Origin: Pogonophryne albipinna
Lineage: Eukaryota > Chordata > Actinopteri > Perciformes > Artedidraconidae
Assembly (NCBI GenBank): GCA_028583405.1
Contig: JAPTMU010000120.1
Coordinates: 225,704 to 289,703, forward strand
DNA length: 64,000 nucleotides
Reading direction: 5' to 3'
Below, in pieces: positions 1 through 9,974 of the stretch. Made by a program: the position numbers and the translations under genes. The notes beneath the pieces are model-generated. The model did no database searches. It saw only the letters and a program-made list of their open reading frames with translations, and had not been told where the DNA came from. Each line of letters opens with the position of its first letter. The first letter of the stretch is position 1.

Positions 1-727
1 TTATTAATGCCTTATTCTACATGACCACATTCTGCAAGTACTAGGCCATTAGTTAAGAGTTTGTCCTCAATAACCCTCTAATTAGTGCTTATTTATTGTA
101 AGTAAGGACGTTGTTGTACATGAGTTTTGGTCTTAATATGCTCAATATGGGCCTAATAAGGCATTCTCTCATAGTAACACCTAACACATATGGTACTTAT
201 GTAACAAGACATGAAACTACAAGTGTTAATTGTGTCAAAATAACTCAAAATGTGGTGTTTCTAACTCAGAATATGTTCCCTGTTTTAAAGTGAAGTCTTG
301 TTCATAACCAATAAGCTATAGTTTGACTCTAACATGTTAATGAACAACTAGTTGATGGTGAATATGTGTACCTTAATCTAAAGTGTTACCAAAAGTAAAT
401 ATGGAATGGGAAACGCCAACAACAGAAACACTGACAGTAACAGGAGCGACACTGCTAACACAAAAAAGCACATTTAGTCCCGTTTCACCCTACCATGCTC
501 TGAAATAGAAAAGATAAACAGCACTCGGTTGGATTTCCCAGGAGCTTTTACAGCTGCAGAGGGTTGAGGTGTGACATTTGTGTAATGGAGACCAAGTATT
601 GGTTTTGTGGCTTTGTGGAGCGCAATGAAAGGTGCAGATCTGAGAAATGAAGGAACCTTCTTTTAAGCGGGTGTTCCTTTCAGCTCACTGAATATCATCC
701 AGCTCATTACACGGCTACTGACTAAAG
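1..727. other. No gene recognised; left flank of hAT insertion
   Basis: No open frame longer than about 60 codons and no recognisable protein motif. The only structure seen is a segment at 531-650 that resembles 5448-5570 (listed separately). The last 8 bases (720-727) are the target duplication of the following hAT element. Confidence 0.6.
531..650 (+). repeat. Dispersed ~120-bp segment, copy 1 (of 2)
   Basis: Shares long stretches with 5448-5570 in the same orientation. The run starts with GGATTTCCCA, continues with CAGCTGCAGAGG/GGCTGCAGAGG, then GTGTGACATTTGTGT and GGAGACCAAGT, and ends in a TTTGTGGAG block. There is no TIR, tail or coding motif. It may be an old duplicate of a functional or exonic segment or an unrecognised repeat. 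Confidence 0.55.
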
Positions 728-2265
728 CAGGGGTCTCCAACCTTTCTTCATCTGAGAGCTACTTTGAAAAAATGAAAGTGGCCAAGAGCTACTTGCATCA
801 CATCGCTTACATTTATTCACATAGTGAATTAAGCTTTTGTACACGTACGGAATTGTAATACCTAAAGCTTATCACAAATCTTAACTTCACATCAAGGTCC
901 AAGAAAACGAAAATGTCTCACATATTATTATGGCCCACATAGTAAGTACATCCCTGAACATTCACATACATGTCCTTAATCACCACCTGACAAGCATTTC
1001 ACTCTTTTTCACAGTCAGTGAGATGACTGGTGCTGCATGGAGTCCACCATAGAGGTGTATGCTGGAGTGTACCCACTTAGGTCCACTCTAATAGTCATTT
1101 AAATGTTGATCAGTCAGTCTTGTTCTGTATTTAGATTTCATGTCAGAAAAAGCTGCTTCACAAAGGTGTGTAGAACCAAATAAAGCAGACATGTTCAGTG
1201 CTGCTTGGTGGATGTTCTTATAGTTTTTTATAGTTTTTCTGGGTCTACAAGGCTACAGAAAAAAACATTATTTTGGAGATTTATAACCGCCACCTCCATG
1301 GGATTGACACTGAACAGTGCAGCCATCTTTTTCTTCTTCGTCTTGACATGAAATTATAAACTATAATAAATCAATTGCATAGCTCTAGCCTCCCTATATC
1401 TGTGTGAAATTGTTCCATCCTCAAAAACAAAAAACTAATGCTTCTGCAGTCTAGCTGCAGCTTCTAGCTACGGTCTGCTGTTAAAAAAAGGACACTGAAT
1501 GTCCAGAATGTGGCATCACACACATGACTTGAGTCTGAACACAGCAGACAACAGGAGTATTTACAACCGCATTATAAAAACTAAAATAGTGCATGTGGGT
1601 GCACACTTACATTCTCTGTCTTACTGTTACATGAATCCCATGAATGTATGAGACTAAGTTAGCTTCATCATCTCAATCAGTGATTAAGTGAATAATAAAG
1701 TCACTAAAATCGGGTCACTATCAGCCTGTCACTCATTATTTTCAGGAGGGGGCGGGGTTTGGAGGAACAGAGGAGACGGTGATCGCGGAAGCTTTTTCCT
1801 TCTGCCTTCACAAACTTTACACAAGTATTTATCAACTGAAAATAGCAAGAGGACATTCATACTCTGCAATCCAAGACTTGATTAAATCCACCAAAAACCT
1901 GACATGACGATAACGAGTGTTTTTCAAAAACACAAATCCCTCCCTGTGTGTCTCTGAGCCGCAGCGACACGGCCTGATTCAGAGCGGGTCATTCTGCTGT
2001 TGGTTCTGGACTGGTGTTGGTGGAGAAAGCAGACTGGTCCGTGTGTGGTGTCGCTGTGCCGCTGTCACGTCTGTTCCTTGATCTCTGCGTCACCGACCAA
2101 TTTGATATTCGTGTGACAGAAAAAATTCTAAAATAAAAAATCGTTATTGTCCAGCCGCGGCCGAAAAATCAAGAAGCAACCTTCGCTCGATAATCGAGCG
2201 GCGAGCTACTGAAAAGCTGCCCGCGAGCTACCGGTAGCTCGCGATCAACGTGTTGGAGAGCCCTG
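728..2265. mobile_element. Non-autonomous hAT transposon with perfect 8-bp TSD
   Basis: The element begins CAGGGGTCTCCAACC and ends with the inverted form of CAGGGCTCTCCAACA, a short imperfect terminal inverted repeat of the hAT type. It is flanked on both sides by the same 8 bases, GACTAAAG (720-727 and 2266-2273), the diagnostic hAT target-site duplication. The 1,538-bp body has no transposase-like frame, so it must have been mobilised in trans. Its right end is rich in GAGCTAC motifs that partly mirror the left end. hAT assignment rests on TSD length and CAG terminus; family identity is not determined. Confidence 0.9.
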
Positions 2266-2314
2266 GACTAAAGAGATCCATAATTTGACTCGCCACAGGA
2301 GATGTCTGGAGCCC

Positions 2315-2394
2315 TTCTTCTTCTTCTTCTTCTTCTTCTTCTTCTTCTTCTTCTTCTTCTTCTTCTTCTTCTTCTTCTTCTTCTTCTTCTTCTT
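2315..2394 (+). repeat. (TTC)n microsatellite
   Basis: About 80 bases of uninterrupted TTC triplets, 41 bases beyond the right target duplication of the hAT element. A pure polypyrimidine/polypurine tract of this length can adopt triplex structure. Confidence 0.97.
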
Positions 2395-2815
2395 TTGTGC
2401 TAATTAATTACACAAATTGAGCTTTTTAATTTAAGGGTTTCATTTGTTCCACCAATGTCTTTTAACAGTCTTTTGATAAACATTCTTTGCTGTATGTTGT
2501 AAGAAATTAAAATCAATGTTGATATGGCGTAATTTAAATTAAATACAGGGTTTTAATTTAAAGATGTTTTATTCTGAAAAACCGGAAGTTCACACTAACT
2601 TTTAACTTAAAACTTCTATTCTGAAAAGTCTTCATTTCCGGTTAGCATTAGCATGTGGCTAACATTTTCAAACAGTGAATTCAAGGTGTAATGACATGTG
2701 GTGTTGTACACTAGACACACTGTCTTTAACTCTCACTTATTGACGCTACAAAACGTTTATTAGGGAATGTTTAAATGACCACAGACATTAGAATGATGTA
2801 ATTTAGCAACAGAAA

Positions 2816-3022
2816 ATGGCAGGATTTTCATTGGACACGCCCCCGTCGACGCCGGCCAATAGGAGAAGACTACAGTTGATAACTCGTGATGGACAGGAAG
2901 AATCGATCTCTTTCACCCCAGCTGACCCCACCGGACAGGCAACAGCTGAATGGGGAGAGCGCCTCCAAGCAGAGTCTCATTTGTATATCATCGCAATATT
3001 TTGTTTAATTAAATGCTGTTAA
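2816..3022 (+). CDS. Unassigned 68-codon ORF, doubtful coding
   Basis: The ATG lies in a favourable context (GAAAATGG). The first ~57 residues have a protein-like, polar composition with basic RRR and the stretch SFTPADPTGQATAEWGERLQ. The last ~12 residues are hydrophobic and look like read-through of non-coding sequence. A GTATAT near 2982 could serve as a splice donor, so this might be a first coding exon or a relic of a transposon ORF. I do not recognise the protein. The flanks show no promoter or partner exon. Confidence 0.2.
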   Translation: MAGFSLDTPPSTPANRRRLQLITRDGQEESISFTPADPTGQATAEWGERLQAESHLYIIAIFCLIKCC

Positions 3023-3440
3023 CTTTTATAAGCTTCCTTGGACTCTTTTCAGTTTATCCTGGTCTCTGGGTTTTAATAAATCCTAACAATGTCCACATTA
3101 AGCTAGTAGGAATGTAACGATAGATTGCGAGATGGATGAATCTAAATGAAGATATGCGAAAAAATCCCTTAAATTATTATTTGTCTTTATATTCATTTTT
3201 GTAAAAATAAATACGAGAAAAGAAAATCTGCCTTTGTTTCTACTTTTGTGATTTAATACTGTATACAGATACGTTGACAAACCGTGAGTTTATCGGAAAC
3301 CTATTTTGTTTTAATGATTGTAGATGAAGACACATATAGATATCAAAATCCTGCACACAATGTGTATTAATCCCCGGCTGAAATAGTCCCCAAAATGCAC
3401 TATACCGTATATAACATTCAAACTCAAATTCCTTTATATG

Positions 3441-4040
3441 TCTGTCTTCTTCTGCTGTTCCCTTTAGTGTTTACTTCCTGTCTTTCTTATTCTGTTGTTC
3501 CCTTTAGTGTTTACTTCCTGTCTGTCTTCTTCTGCTGTTCCCTTTAGTGTTTACTTCCTGTCTGTCTTCTTCTGCTGTTCCCTTTAGTGTTTACTTCCTG
3601 TCTCTCTTCTTCTGTTTTTCCCTTTAGTGTTTACTTCCTGTCTGTCTTCTTCTGCTGTTCCCTTTAGTGTGTACTTCCTGTCTTTCTTCTTCTGTTGTTC
3701 CCTTTAGTGTTTACTTCCTGTCTGTCTTCTTCTGCTGTTCCCTTTAGTGTTTACTTCCTGTCTGTCTTCTTCTGCTGTTCCCTTTAGTGTTTACTTCATG
3801 TCTGTCTTCTTCTGCTGTTCCCTTTAGTGTTTACTTCCTGTCTCTCTTCTTCTGTTGTTCCCTTTAGTGTTTACTTCCTGTCTGTCTTCTTCTGCTGTTC
3901 CCTTTAGTGTTTACTTCCTGTCTGTCTTCTTCTGCTGTTCCCTTTAGTGTTTACTTCCTGTCTCTCTTCTTTTGCTGTTCCCTTTAGTGTTTACTTTCTG
4001 TCTCTCTTCTTCTGTTGTTCCCTTTAATGTTTACTTTATG
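3441..4040 (+). repeat. 40-bp minisatellite, 15 units
   Basis: Fifteen consecutive 40-bp units with starts exactly 40 bases apart (3441, 3481 ... 4001). Each contains the core TTCCCTTTAGTGTTTACTTC. Variation is concentrated at a few positions (TCTG/TCTT/TCTC at the start, CTG/TTG in the middle). A stray partial unit occurs near 4392-4415 and another at 5099-5140, either side of the inverted-repeat element 4427-5071. This suggests the array was once longer and was disrupted by insertion. Confidence 0.97.
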
Positions 4041-4426
4041 TCTTCCGAGTCACTTGCTTCAGAAGCGAGGCAAGAATCCTTCCTGGCATTTGGAAAAGGA
4101 AGAGTGGAATAGGTGAGCAGGTGTGCGACTGTGCGTCATATGAGAGGCCCCGCCTTACATTTTCCGCCACAGATTTGGGAAAATTGGTCCGTGCGCAAAG
4201 CATTGTGGGGATTTTAAGACCACAGAGTCTACACATGTGCAGCCTCGAAATTTCTCCAAACGAAGTACGCCGGGCTCGGTAGAATTCCAAGTATGCTGGA
4301 CATTGGAACAGTGCTTCGGCGGCACTCGATGACGTAGTATGCTTGAAATAGTGGCTCTGGAGCAGCTTTACTCGACATTGAGAAACACCCCCTGTCTGTC
4401 TTCTTCTGCTGTTCCTTGTGAGTGCT
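4041..4426. other. Interval between minisatellite and inverted-repeat element
   Basis: No gene seen. Short open frames occur on both strands but lack recognisable motifs. A partial 40-bp minisatellite unit sits at its right end. Confidence 0.5.
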
Positions 4427-5071
4427 CGATTTGCAAGCGCAAGATGGTCCGCCATATTTTACAGCAGTTGCATACGGCAACCCAAATAGGACATTTGACA
4501 CAGTGGCGTTTCGCAAAGCAGAAAGAAAAAAACCTCAAAAAACCCAACAACATTAATCTGAACGAGAGAGATAAGTTATTGTTATTACAACGTGACTTCA
4601 CTATTATTTAACAACTCCTTTGAGTGTGTTAAGTACATTCTTAGAATAAGTGAGAAATGGATTTAACTTCTGTTAAATAAAATTACATACAATATTTTCC
4701 ATAAAAAAGTTGATTCAAGAACAAATCTCTGTTATTGGATCAGTATTTTTCTTATATGACAAGTATTGCTAAATTTGAAAGGTCTTTACCAGCTTTGGAG
4801 TTATATATATATATTATAGCACCTTCTGGCACCTCCTCGCTCATTTGCAGAGAGGGTGGGGTGAAATTCACCTTCAGAGATGTATTCTCTCAAATTGTTG
4901 TAAAACACAAAAGTCTTCATTTTGTCAGATGTATAGATATTTGAGACGTTTATGACTCGCGCATGCGCAATGCAAATCGGGCAGCCGTCTAGACGTCAAG
5001 TGTCCTATTTGGGTTGCCGTATGTAGCTGTCCAATATGGCGGACCATCTCACGCTTGCGCAATGCAAATCG
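4427..5071. mobile_element. MITE-like element with ~70-bp inverted repeats
   Basis: The arm at 4427-4497 (starting CGATTTGCAAGCGCAAG, containing ATGGTCCGCCATATT and CGGCAACCCAAATAGGACA) is matched in reverse complement by 4998-5071, with a few substitutions and a small indel. The ~500-bp centre is AT-rich and non-coding. Superfamily and target duplication are not determined. Partial units of the 40-bp minisatellite on both sides suggest insertion inside or beside that array. Confidence 0.7.
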
Positions 5072-5093
5072 GGCAGAGATGCAAATCGGGCAG
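4970..5093 (+). repeat. Three copies of an ATGCAAAT-containing 15-mer
   Basis: The identical 15-mer ATGCAAATCGGGCAG occurs at 4970-4984, 5062-5076 and 5079-5093. The first two copies are both preceded by GCGCA. The motif includes the octamer ATGCAAAT, the consensus bound by POU/Oct factors. Whether it is bound here is unknown; it may simply be duplicated element-terminal sequence. Confidence 0.6.
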
Positions 5094-5447
5094 TCACATT
5101 CCCTTTAGTGTTTTCTTCTGTCTTTCTTCTCTGACGTCCAGCTCTCTGTCTTTTAACTTCTCTCCTTCTCTTGTTGTCTTCTTTTTACTGACGACAGTTT
5201 AGCCATCATGAATCAAATGTTTCGTGCTCTACACAAATATCAAAGCAAATAATCAAAAGGTAATCCAGGGTGTTTTCTGATGGATGAAAACGTACAGTAT
5301 CTGTTTTTTTTCCGGCTGACTATAAATGAAAAAGGCTTGTTTCTGCAGATTCATATGAGAACACATAGTTCAACTCATAAACACATCCTTTTTCCATCAA
5401 TGCAACAGTCAGAGTTATATCAGTTCTTGTTGCCACACTCCTGGCTT

Positions 5448-5570
5448 GGATTTCCCATGAGCCTTTATGGCTGCAGAGGTGTGACATTTGTGTGCTGGAG
5501 ACCAAGTGTGTGGTTTGTGGCCTTTGTGGAGAGAGATGTGATTGCAGATTTGTTTCTTATCTGCTGAGAG
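5448..5570 (+). repeat. Dispersed ~120-bp segment, copy 2
   Basis: Same-orientation relative of 531-650. Matches begin at GGATTTCCCA and run through GTGTGACATTTGTGT, GGAGACCAAGT and TTTGTGGAG. The rest of 5141-6144 shows no gene; 5650-5850 is ordinary unique-looking sequence. Confidence 0.55.
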
Positions 5571-6599
5571 ATAGTCCGGAGGTCTCCAGCTCACAAACAA
5601 AAGGAGGAAAGGCTTTATCACTCTGACCGTTATTATTGAAGCCTCTTTTCATTGGTGTGCTGTGTGCCTCTGCATCATTAGAAAAATAAAGGAGAGACGC
5701 CAGAGTCGGCGATTATCTGAGGAACGAGGTGCCGATAACTATTATTGTGTATATGTTATGAATGCTTTGCACTGAGAGCTGGAAGGCCACGGCTCGATAA
5801 TCTCATTACCTCCGCTCTCCTGAGGGCCACCTGAACACTGACTGTGTACACACTGAATCTGAGGGGTTTTATCATGGTTTGCAGAGTGACACACACAGTA
5901 GAGAAGTAGAAATAAGTATTTTATGTACTGGTATTAAAAATACATCCTAAAGAAAATAAAATACAGGTTTCATGAGAAGGCAGTATTGCAACTTTATTTG
6001 AAAGTTTCATTGTCTTTAATTTAAGGGAACAAAAAAAGAAAAATTGAGTTATAATAAAACAATGCATTTTTGTAGCTTTTTATCTGTGTTTTCAAAGTGA
6101 AAGACACAATAGAACATTTGAAAGAAGTATTTTAAGTACAGGTGTTAAAGGTCCCCTATTATACTGTTTTTCATCAATATATTACAGGTCTCAGATATAT
6201 ACAGAACCTGTCTCTGATTGGCTGAAACACCAAACAGATCATTGCAGCATTACCCATAATCCCCTCTGTTTCAGCCCTGTTTCCAAAGTGCTGATTCTCT
6301 GTCTGTTACTTTAGATGAAAATAAGGAGCCCCTCCCCACGCCCCTCTGAGAGACATTTGGTTACAAAGAACACAATGGTGCTCTAGGAGGAGATTCAGGT
6401 GATAAGGTGTGGGGGGGGGGGGGGGGGGGTTACCTTGGTGGCTGATTGGCTAACGGTTACACAAGCCAAAACATCGTTATGACATCATAAAGTGGCCAAA
6501 ATCTGATCAGCTCATTTTCAGACAGGTTTTTATAGAAATGGATCAGGACAAAAAGAGAGAGAATCTTTGTTCCTGAAACTTTCAGAGTCTCTTTCCACA

Positions 6600-6787
6600 G
6601 AGGGGACACATGTTGATGTAGAAGAGACATGAAGAAGAGGGGACACATGTTGATGTAGAAGAGACATGAAGAAGAGGGGACACATGTTGATGTAGAAGAG
6701 ACATGAATAAGAGGGGACACATGTTGATGTAGAAGAGACATGAAGAAGAGGGGACACATGTTGATGTAGAAGAGACATGAAGAAGAG
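6600..6787 (-). repeat. 37-bp minisatellite, left segment (5 units)
   Basis: Five units of the 37-bp repeat containing CACATGTTGATGTAGAAGAG on the + strand. The array is cut by the hAT at 6788 and resumes at 7852 in the same phase. Because 37 is not a multiple of 3 and the unit lacks stops on the minus strand, three frames stay open; these frames are artefacts, not a gene. Confidence 0.95.
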
Positions 6788-7851
6788 CAGTGGCGTTTTC
6801 TCCTGGAGGCCAAGGGAAGCCAGGCTTCCCCTGTTTTTTCGGATTGTAGTTATCATTTTAATAAATAAATAAAAACACTTCGTTTAGTTTCGGAAATTCT
6901 TTGCTGTGTGTTGCTGCCGGCCCGTCTCTCCCCCATTCTCATTGAGTATTTTAAAAAGAGTGAAACAGCGCCCCTCCAGATGTTATGGTGAAACAGTAGA
7001 TTGCACTCTCTGTTGCGAGAGGAGGCCAGCCGAAATTGGCTTCCCTTGGTGAAAAAAAATGGAGGGATTGACCAATCAGACATGACATCACGTCATGCCC
7101 CTGCCAACCTGTGATTAGTCAGGGCCATGCCAAGGGAAGCCAGAGGCGGCTTGCCTCACAATCCAATCAAATCGCATCAACTTAGTGTTGCAGTAACGCG
7201 TCCTAAAACCCGGAAGGAAACTGCGCTCGGATTCTCTCGACAAAAAAGCAATGGGATTTCTCCATAGGATTTGGGAAAATAGCTCGAAATAAGGTCAGTG
7301 GAAAACAAACTTGTTAGATAAATGCAAGTTGTGTTCAGTCGGATAATATCCACATGTCTACCCTACTTTTATAATTTTCGAATCATAAATCTAATCGATA
7401 GAAGATAGATAGTGTCACTGCACCACTCTCACCGCCGTTAGAAAGTAGCAAGCAACTGAAGCAAGTGCAATTATGGAGGGGAGTGTTTCATCAAAAATAA
7501 TTGTACTAAACTTCCGCTACAGCAGCAACTAAAATACAATCTGATGACAGGCCGATGCCCAAACTGGAGCTGTGTACAGCGAGGAAAAAAGGAGCAAATC
7601 GAACGTAAAACGTTAAAGGACTCCTGATTTAGTTTGTGAATGAATGCTTATTAGAGTTTGGGCTGGAGAGTGCGTGCGAACCTGTCGGTTAGATAACAGG
7701 CGTGTGTAAGTCCTGCATCTGTATACAAGTGTGTAAAATGATACCGGGTAACTCATCTGGTTACGTTATTACATTGACCACCACACCCCCGACCCAAAAG
7801 AAAGGAGGTATTATTGGCACCCCCTAATTTTTTCCCCACGCCACGCTACTG
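6788..7851. mobile_element. hAT transposon inserted inside the 37-bp array
   Basis: Termini CAGTGGCGTTTTCTCC (left) and the inverse of CAGTAGCGTGGCG (right) form a short hAT-type inverted repeat. The 8 bases AAGAAGAG precede (6780-6787) and follow (7852-7859) the element; they also belong to the 37-bp unit, so the array resumes after a normal 8-bp duplication. The 1,064-bp body contains another TIR element fragment at 7184-7429 and no transposase. Confidence 0.85.
7184..7429. mobile_element. Internally deleted copy of the GGTGCAG-terminus element
   Basis: Left end TAGTGTTGCAGTAACG and right end ACTGCACCACTC are imperfect inverted repeats. The internal sequence (GGGATTTCTCCATAGGATTT, AGCTCGAAATAAGGTC, ATAATATCCACATGTCT) closely matches 37503-37730. 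The longer copy at 37503-38219 retains a second half that is missing here. It lies entirely within the hAT at 6788-7851, giving three nested levels in this place. Confidence 0.7.
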
Positions 7852-8376
7852 AAGAAGAGGGGACACATGTTGATGTAGAAGAGACATGAAGAAGAGGGGA
7901 CACATGTTGATGTAGAAGAGACATGAAGAAGAGGGGACACATGTTGATGTAGAAGAGACATGGAGAAGAGGGGACACATGTTGATGTAGAAGAGACATGA
8001 AGAAGAGGGGACACATGTTGATGTGGAAGAGACATGAAGAAGAGGGGACACATGTTGATGTAGAAGAGACATGAAGAAGTGGGGACACATGTTGATGTAG
8101 AAGAGACATGAAGAAGAGGGGACACATGTTGATGTGGAAGAGACATGAAGAAGAGGGGACACATGTTGATGTAGAAGAGACATGAAGAAGAGGGGACACA
8201 TGTTGATGTAGAAGAGACATGAAGAAGAGGGGACACATGTTGATGTAGAAGAGACATGAAGAAGAGGGGACACATGTTGATGTGGAAGAGACATGAAGAA
8301 GAGGGGACACATGTTGATGTGGAAGAGACATGAAGAAGAGGGGACACATGTTGATGTGGAAGAGACATGAAGAAGT
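7852..8376 (-). repeat. 37-bp minisatellite, right segment (14 units)
   Basis: Fourteen further 37-bp units after the hAT insertion. A TGTGGAAG variant replaces TGTAGAAG in units 5, 8, 12, 13 and 14 counted from the left. With the five units left of the hAT, the pre-insertion array had about 19 units. Confidence 0.95.
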
Positions 8377-8403
8377 GGATTTTGCATAACAGGTGGCCTT
8401 TAA

Positions 8404-9222
8404 GACATTATATAAAAAATACCCAAGAAATGGGTTTGATTGAATGTTTTAGAGTTTCTTTCTTGGTTTTTTTCTCTGTTCTTTTTCTATAAAAAGTCAT
8501 TATTATAATTGTTTTTAATATACAATATACTTTTGCTTGAATATAAAAACTAAAACACAATAAATATTGAAGTGAACAAATCACAAGTATGAGAAAAGAG
8601 TATTTCAAATTATTTTGCAAGTTCGAATTCAGAGACAACAGGAACAAAGTTGATTAATACATAATGTATTTATCCCAAATGGGATAATTGTTTTGTTTCA
8701 GCAGACTGTGCTTAGCAAAAATAAACATACACAATGTATAGATACATATCAACAGTAAAACAATATTTATCTATAGGGAGTCAGAATACAACATATACAG
8801 AATCAGTAAGAATACCAAACCAACTTATAAAAACATTGGATACCATCTACATGTATTATACAAATATGCAAGTTGCAGTTTTTAAGATGTAATTTAAATG
8901 CAACGAGGTACAGTATTAATTCCCAGCCTGTTCAGGGAAATTGAAAGTCTACTTTAATGGATGATCTTCACCTCCTCTCAATCAGAATATATTTCCTCCA
9001 GCTGCTGCAGGACTTCTTTAATAAGTGCTGAAGGTTTGAAGCTTCCAGTTTAATATCAGCTGCGAGCTTCAGGGTTACAGAGGTCCTCACTTTTTATTGG
9101 AAGATATGAAGCTGAAGCACCAAATCACAGCCTTTGACTCTGAATGTGGAATTTCATATCTCACTCAGTTTTTAACCTACATCACAATAAGCTAGCTGTT
9201 CCTAAAAATAGAGCCTAATTAG
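8404..9222. other. AT-rich interval, nothing recognised
   Basis: No coding or repeat signature found apart from the 8-bp target duplication of the next element at its right edge. Confidence 0.5.
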
Positions 9223-9966
9223 CAGTGGCGAGCCGTGACTTTTATACCTAGGCCTAGGGCTGCTCAATTAATCGCATTTTAATCGCGATTACGATTATGG
9301 CTTGCAACGATTACGAAAACAACGTTATCGAAATAAAACAATTATTTTTTTATTATTATTATTACTTTTTTTTATTTCTTTTTTTTGTTGTTGTTGGTTT
9401 TTCAGTTGAATTAAACTTAAAGTTGAGGGTAATCAACTGTTAAAAACATACTGTTCAAATTGTTTTTCTCCAATAAATGGATGTTTTCAAAGTCAATGAA
9501 TAATCGCATTTAATAATCGCAATTACATTTATTGACCCAAATAATCGAGATTATGATTTTTGCCATAATCGAGCAGCCCTAGCTAGGCCCTCTGCCCCCA
9601 TTTAGAGGGAAGATATGATTGGTCAATTGTACTGTCATTTGACATTACTCTCTCGTTGAGTTACTATAGCTGGCCCTCTGTGAATTCACCAATCAGCTCC
9701 TGTCTTCAGAGTGACTCGCAGAGACCAGCTTCTTTCATCTAACCCTTCACATTCAAACAGAAACTGAAACCGAATCTGCACTCGAAGGATTTATTTCTTT
9801 GGAAATGTTATTTTAAATACAATTAAATCAAGTTATTTTGGTAAAACTAATGAAAAATATAACTAAAAAAATATTGGAAAAGAAAACGTTTAAAAAATAT
9901 ATATTTTCAAATATTATTTTTTTGGAATATCTTCGGCCGTCAGAAGGCCCTGACGGCTCACCACTG
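9223..9966. mobile_element. hAT element with a second hAT nested inside
   Basis: Left terminus CAGTGGCGAGCCGTGAC and right terminus (inverse) CAGTGGTGAGCCGTCAGGGC form the inverted repeat. The flanking 8-mers CTAATTAG (9215-9222) and CTAATTCG (9967-9974) match at seven of eight positions. The element is non-coding. A related copy appears at 43501-44069. A smaller hAT at 9255-9581 has inserted 32 bp from its left end. Confidence 0.82.
9255..9581. mobile_element. Short hAT MITE nested in 9223-9966
   Basis: Inverted termini TAGGGCTGCTCAATTAATCG and (inverse) CTAGGGCTGCTCGATTATGG bound a 327-bp AT-rich body in which ATAATCG/CGATTA motifs recur. Flanking 8-mers CCTAGGCC (9247-9254) and GCTAGGCC (9582-9589) match at seven of eight bases. 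Terminus and TSD length fit hAT. Confidence 0.82.
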
Positions 9967-9974
9967 CTAATTCG

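Larger units (their letters stand above)
6149..8399 (+). mobile_element. TTAA-flanked non-autonomous DNA transposon, copy A (array-bearing)
   Basis: TTAA at 6145-6148 and 8400-8403 brackets inverted termini AGGTCCCCTATTATAC and (reverse complement of the right end) AGGCCACCTGTTATGC. TTAA target sites fit the piggyBac or Kolobok superfamilies; the AGG terminus leans to Kolobok, but no transposase is present. Order: left end with CAATATATTACAGGTCTCAG, a G19 run (6411-6429), a conserved CATCATAAAGTGGCC block, then the 37-bp minisatellite and the right terminus. The minisatellite is interrupted by a hAT at 6788-7851. Same family as copies at 16328, 25463, 41934 and 45212. Confidence 0.85.

Noticed and set aside
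6600..8376. CRISPR-like array of 37-bp repeats
   Set aside because: Units are contiguous with no spacers; it is a minisatellite in a vertebrate transposon.
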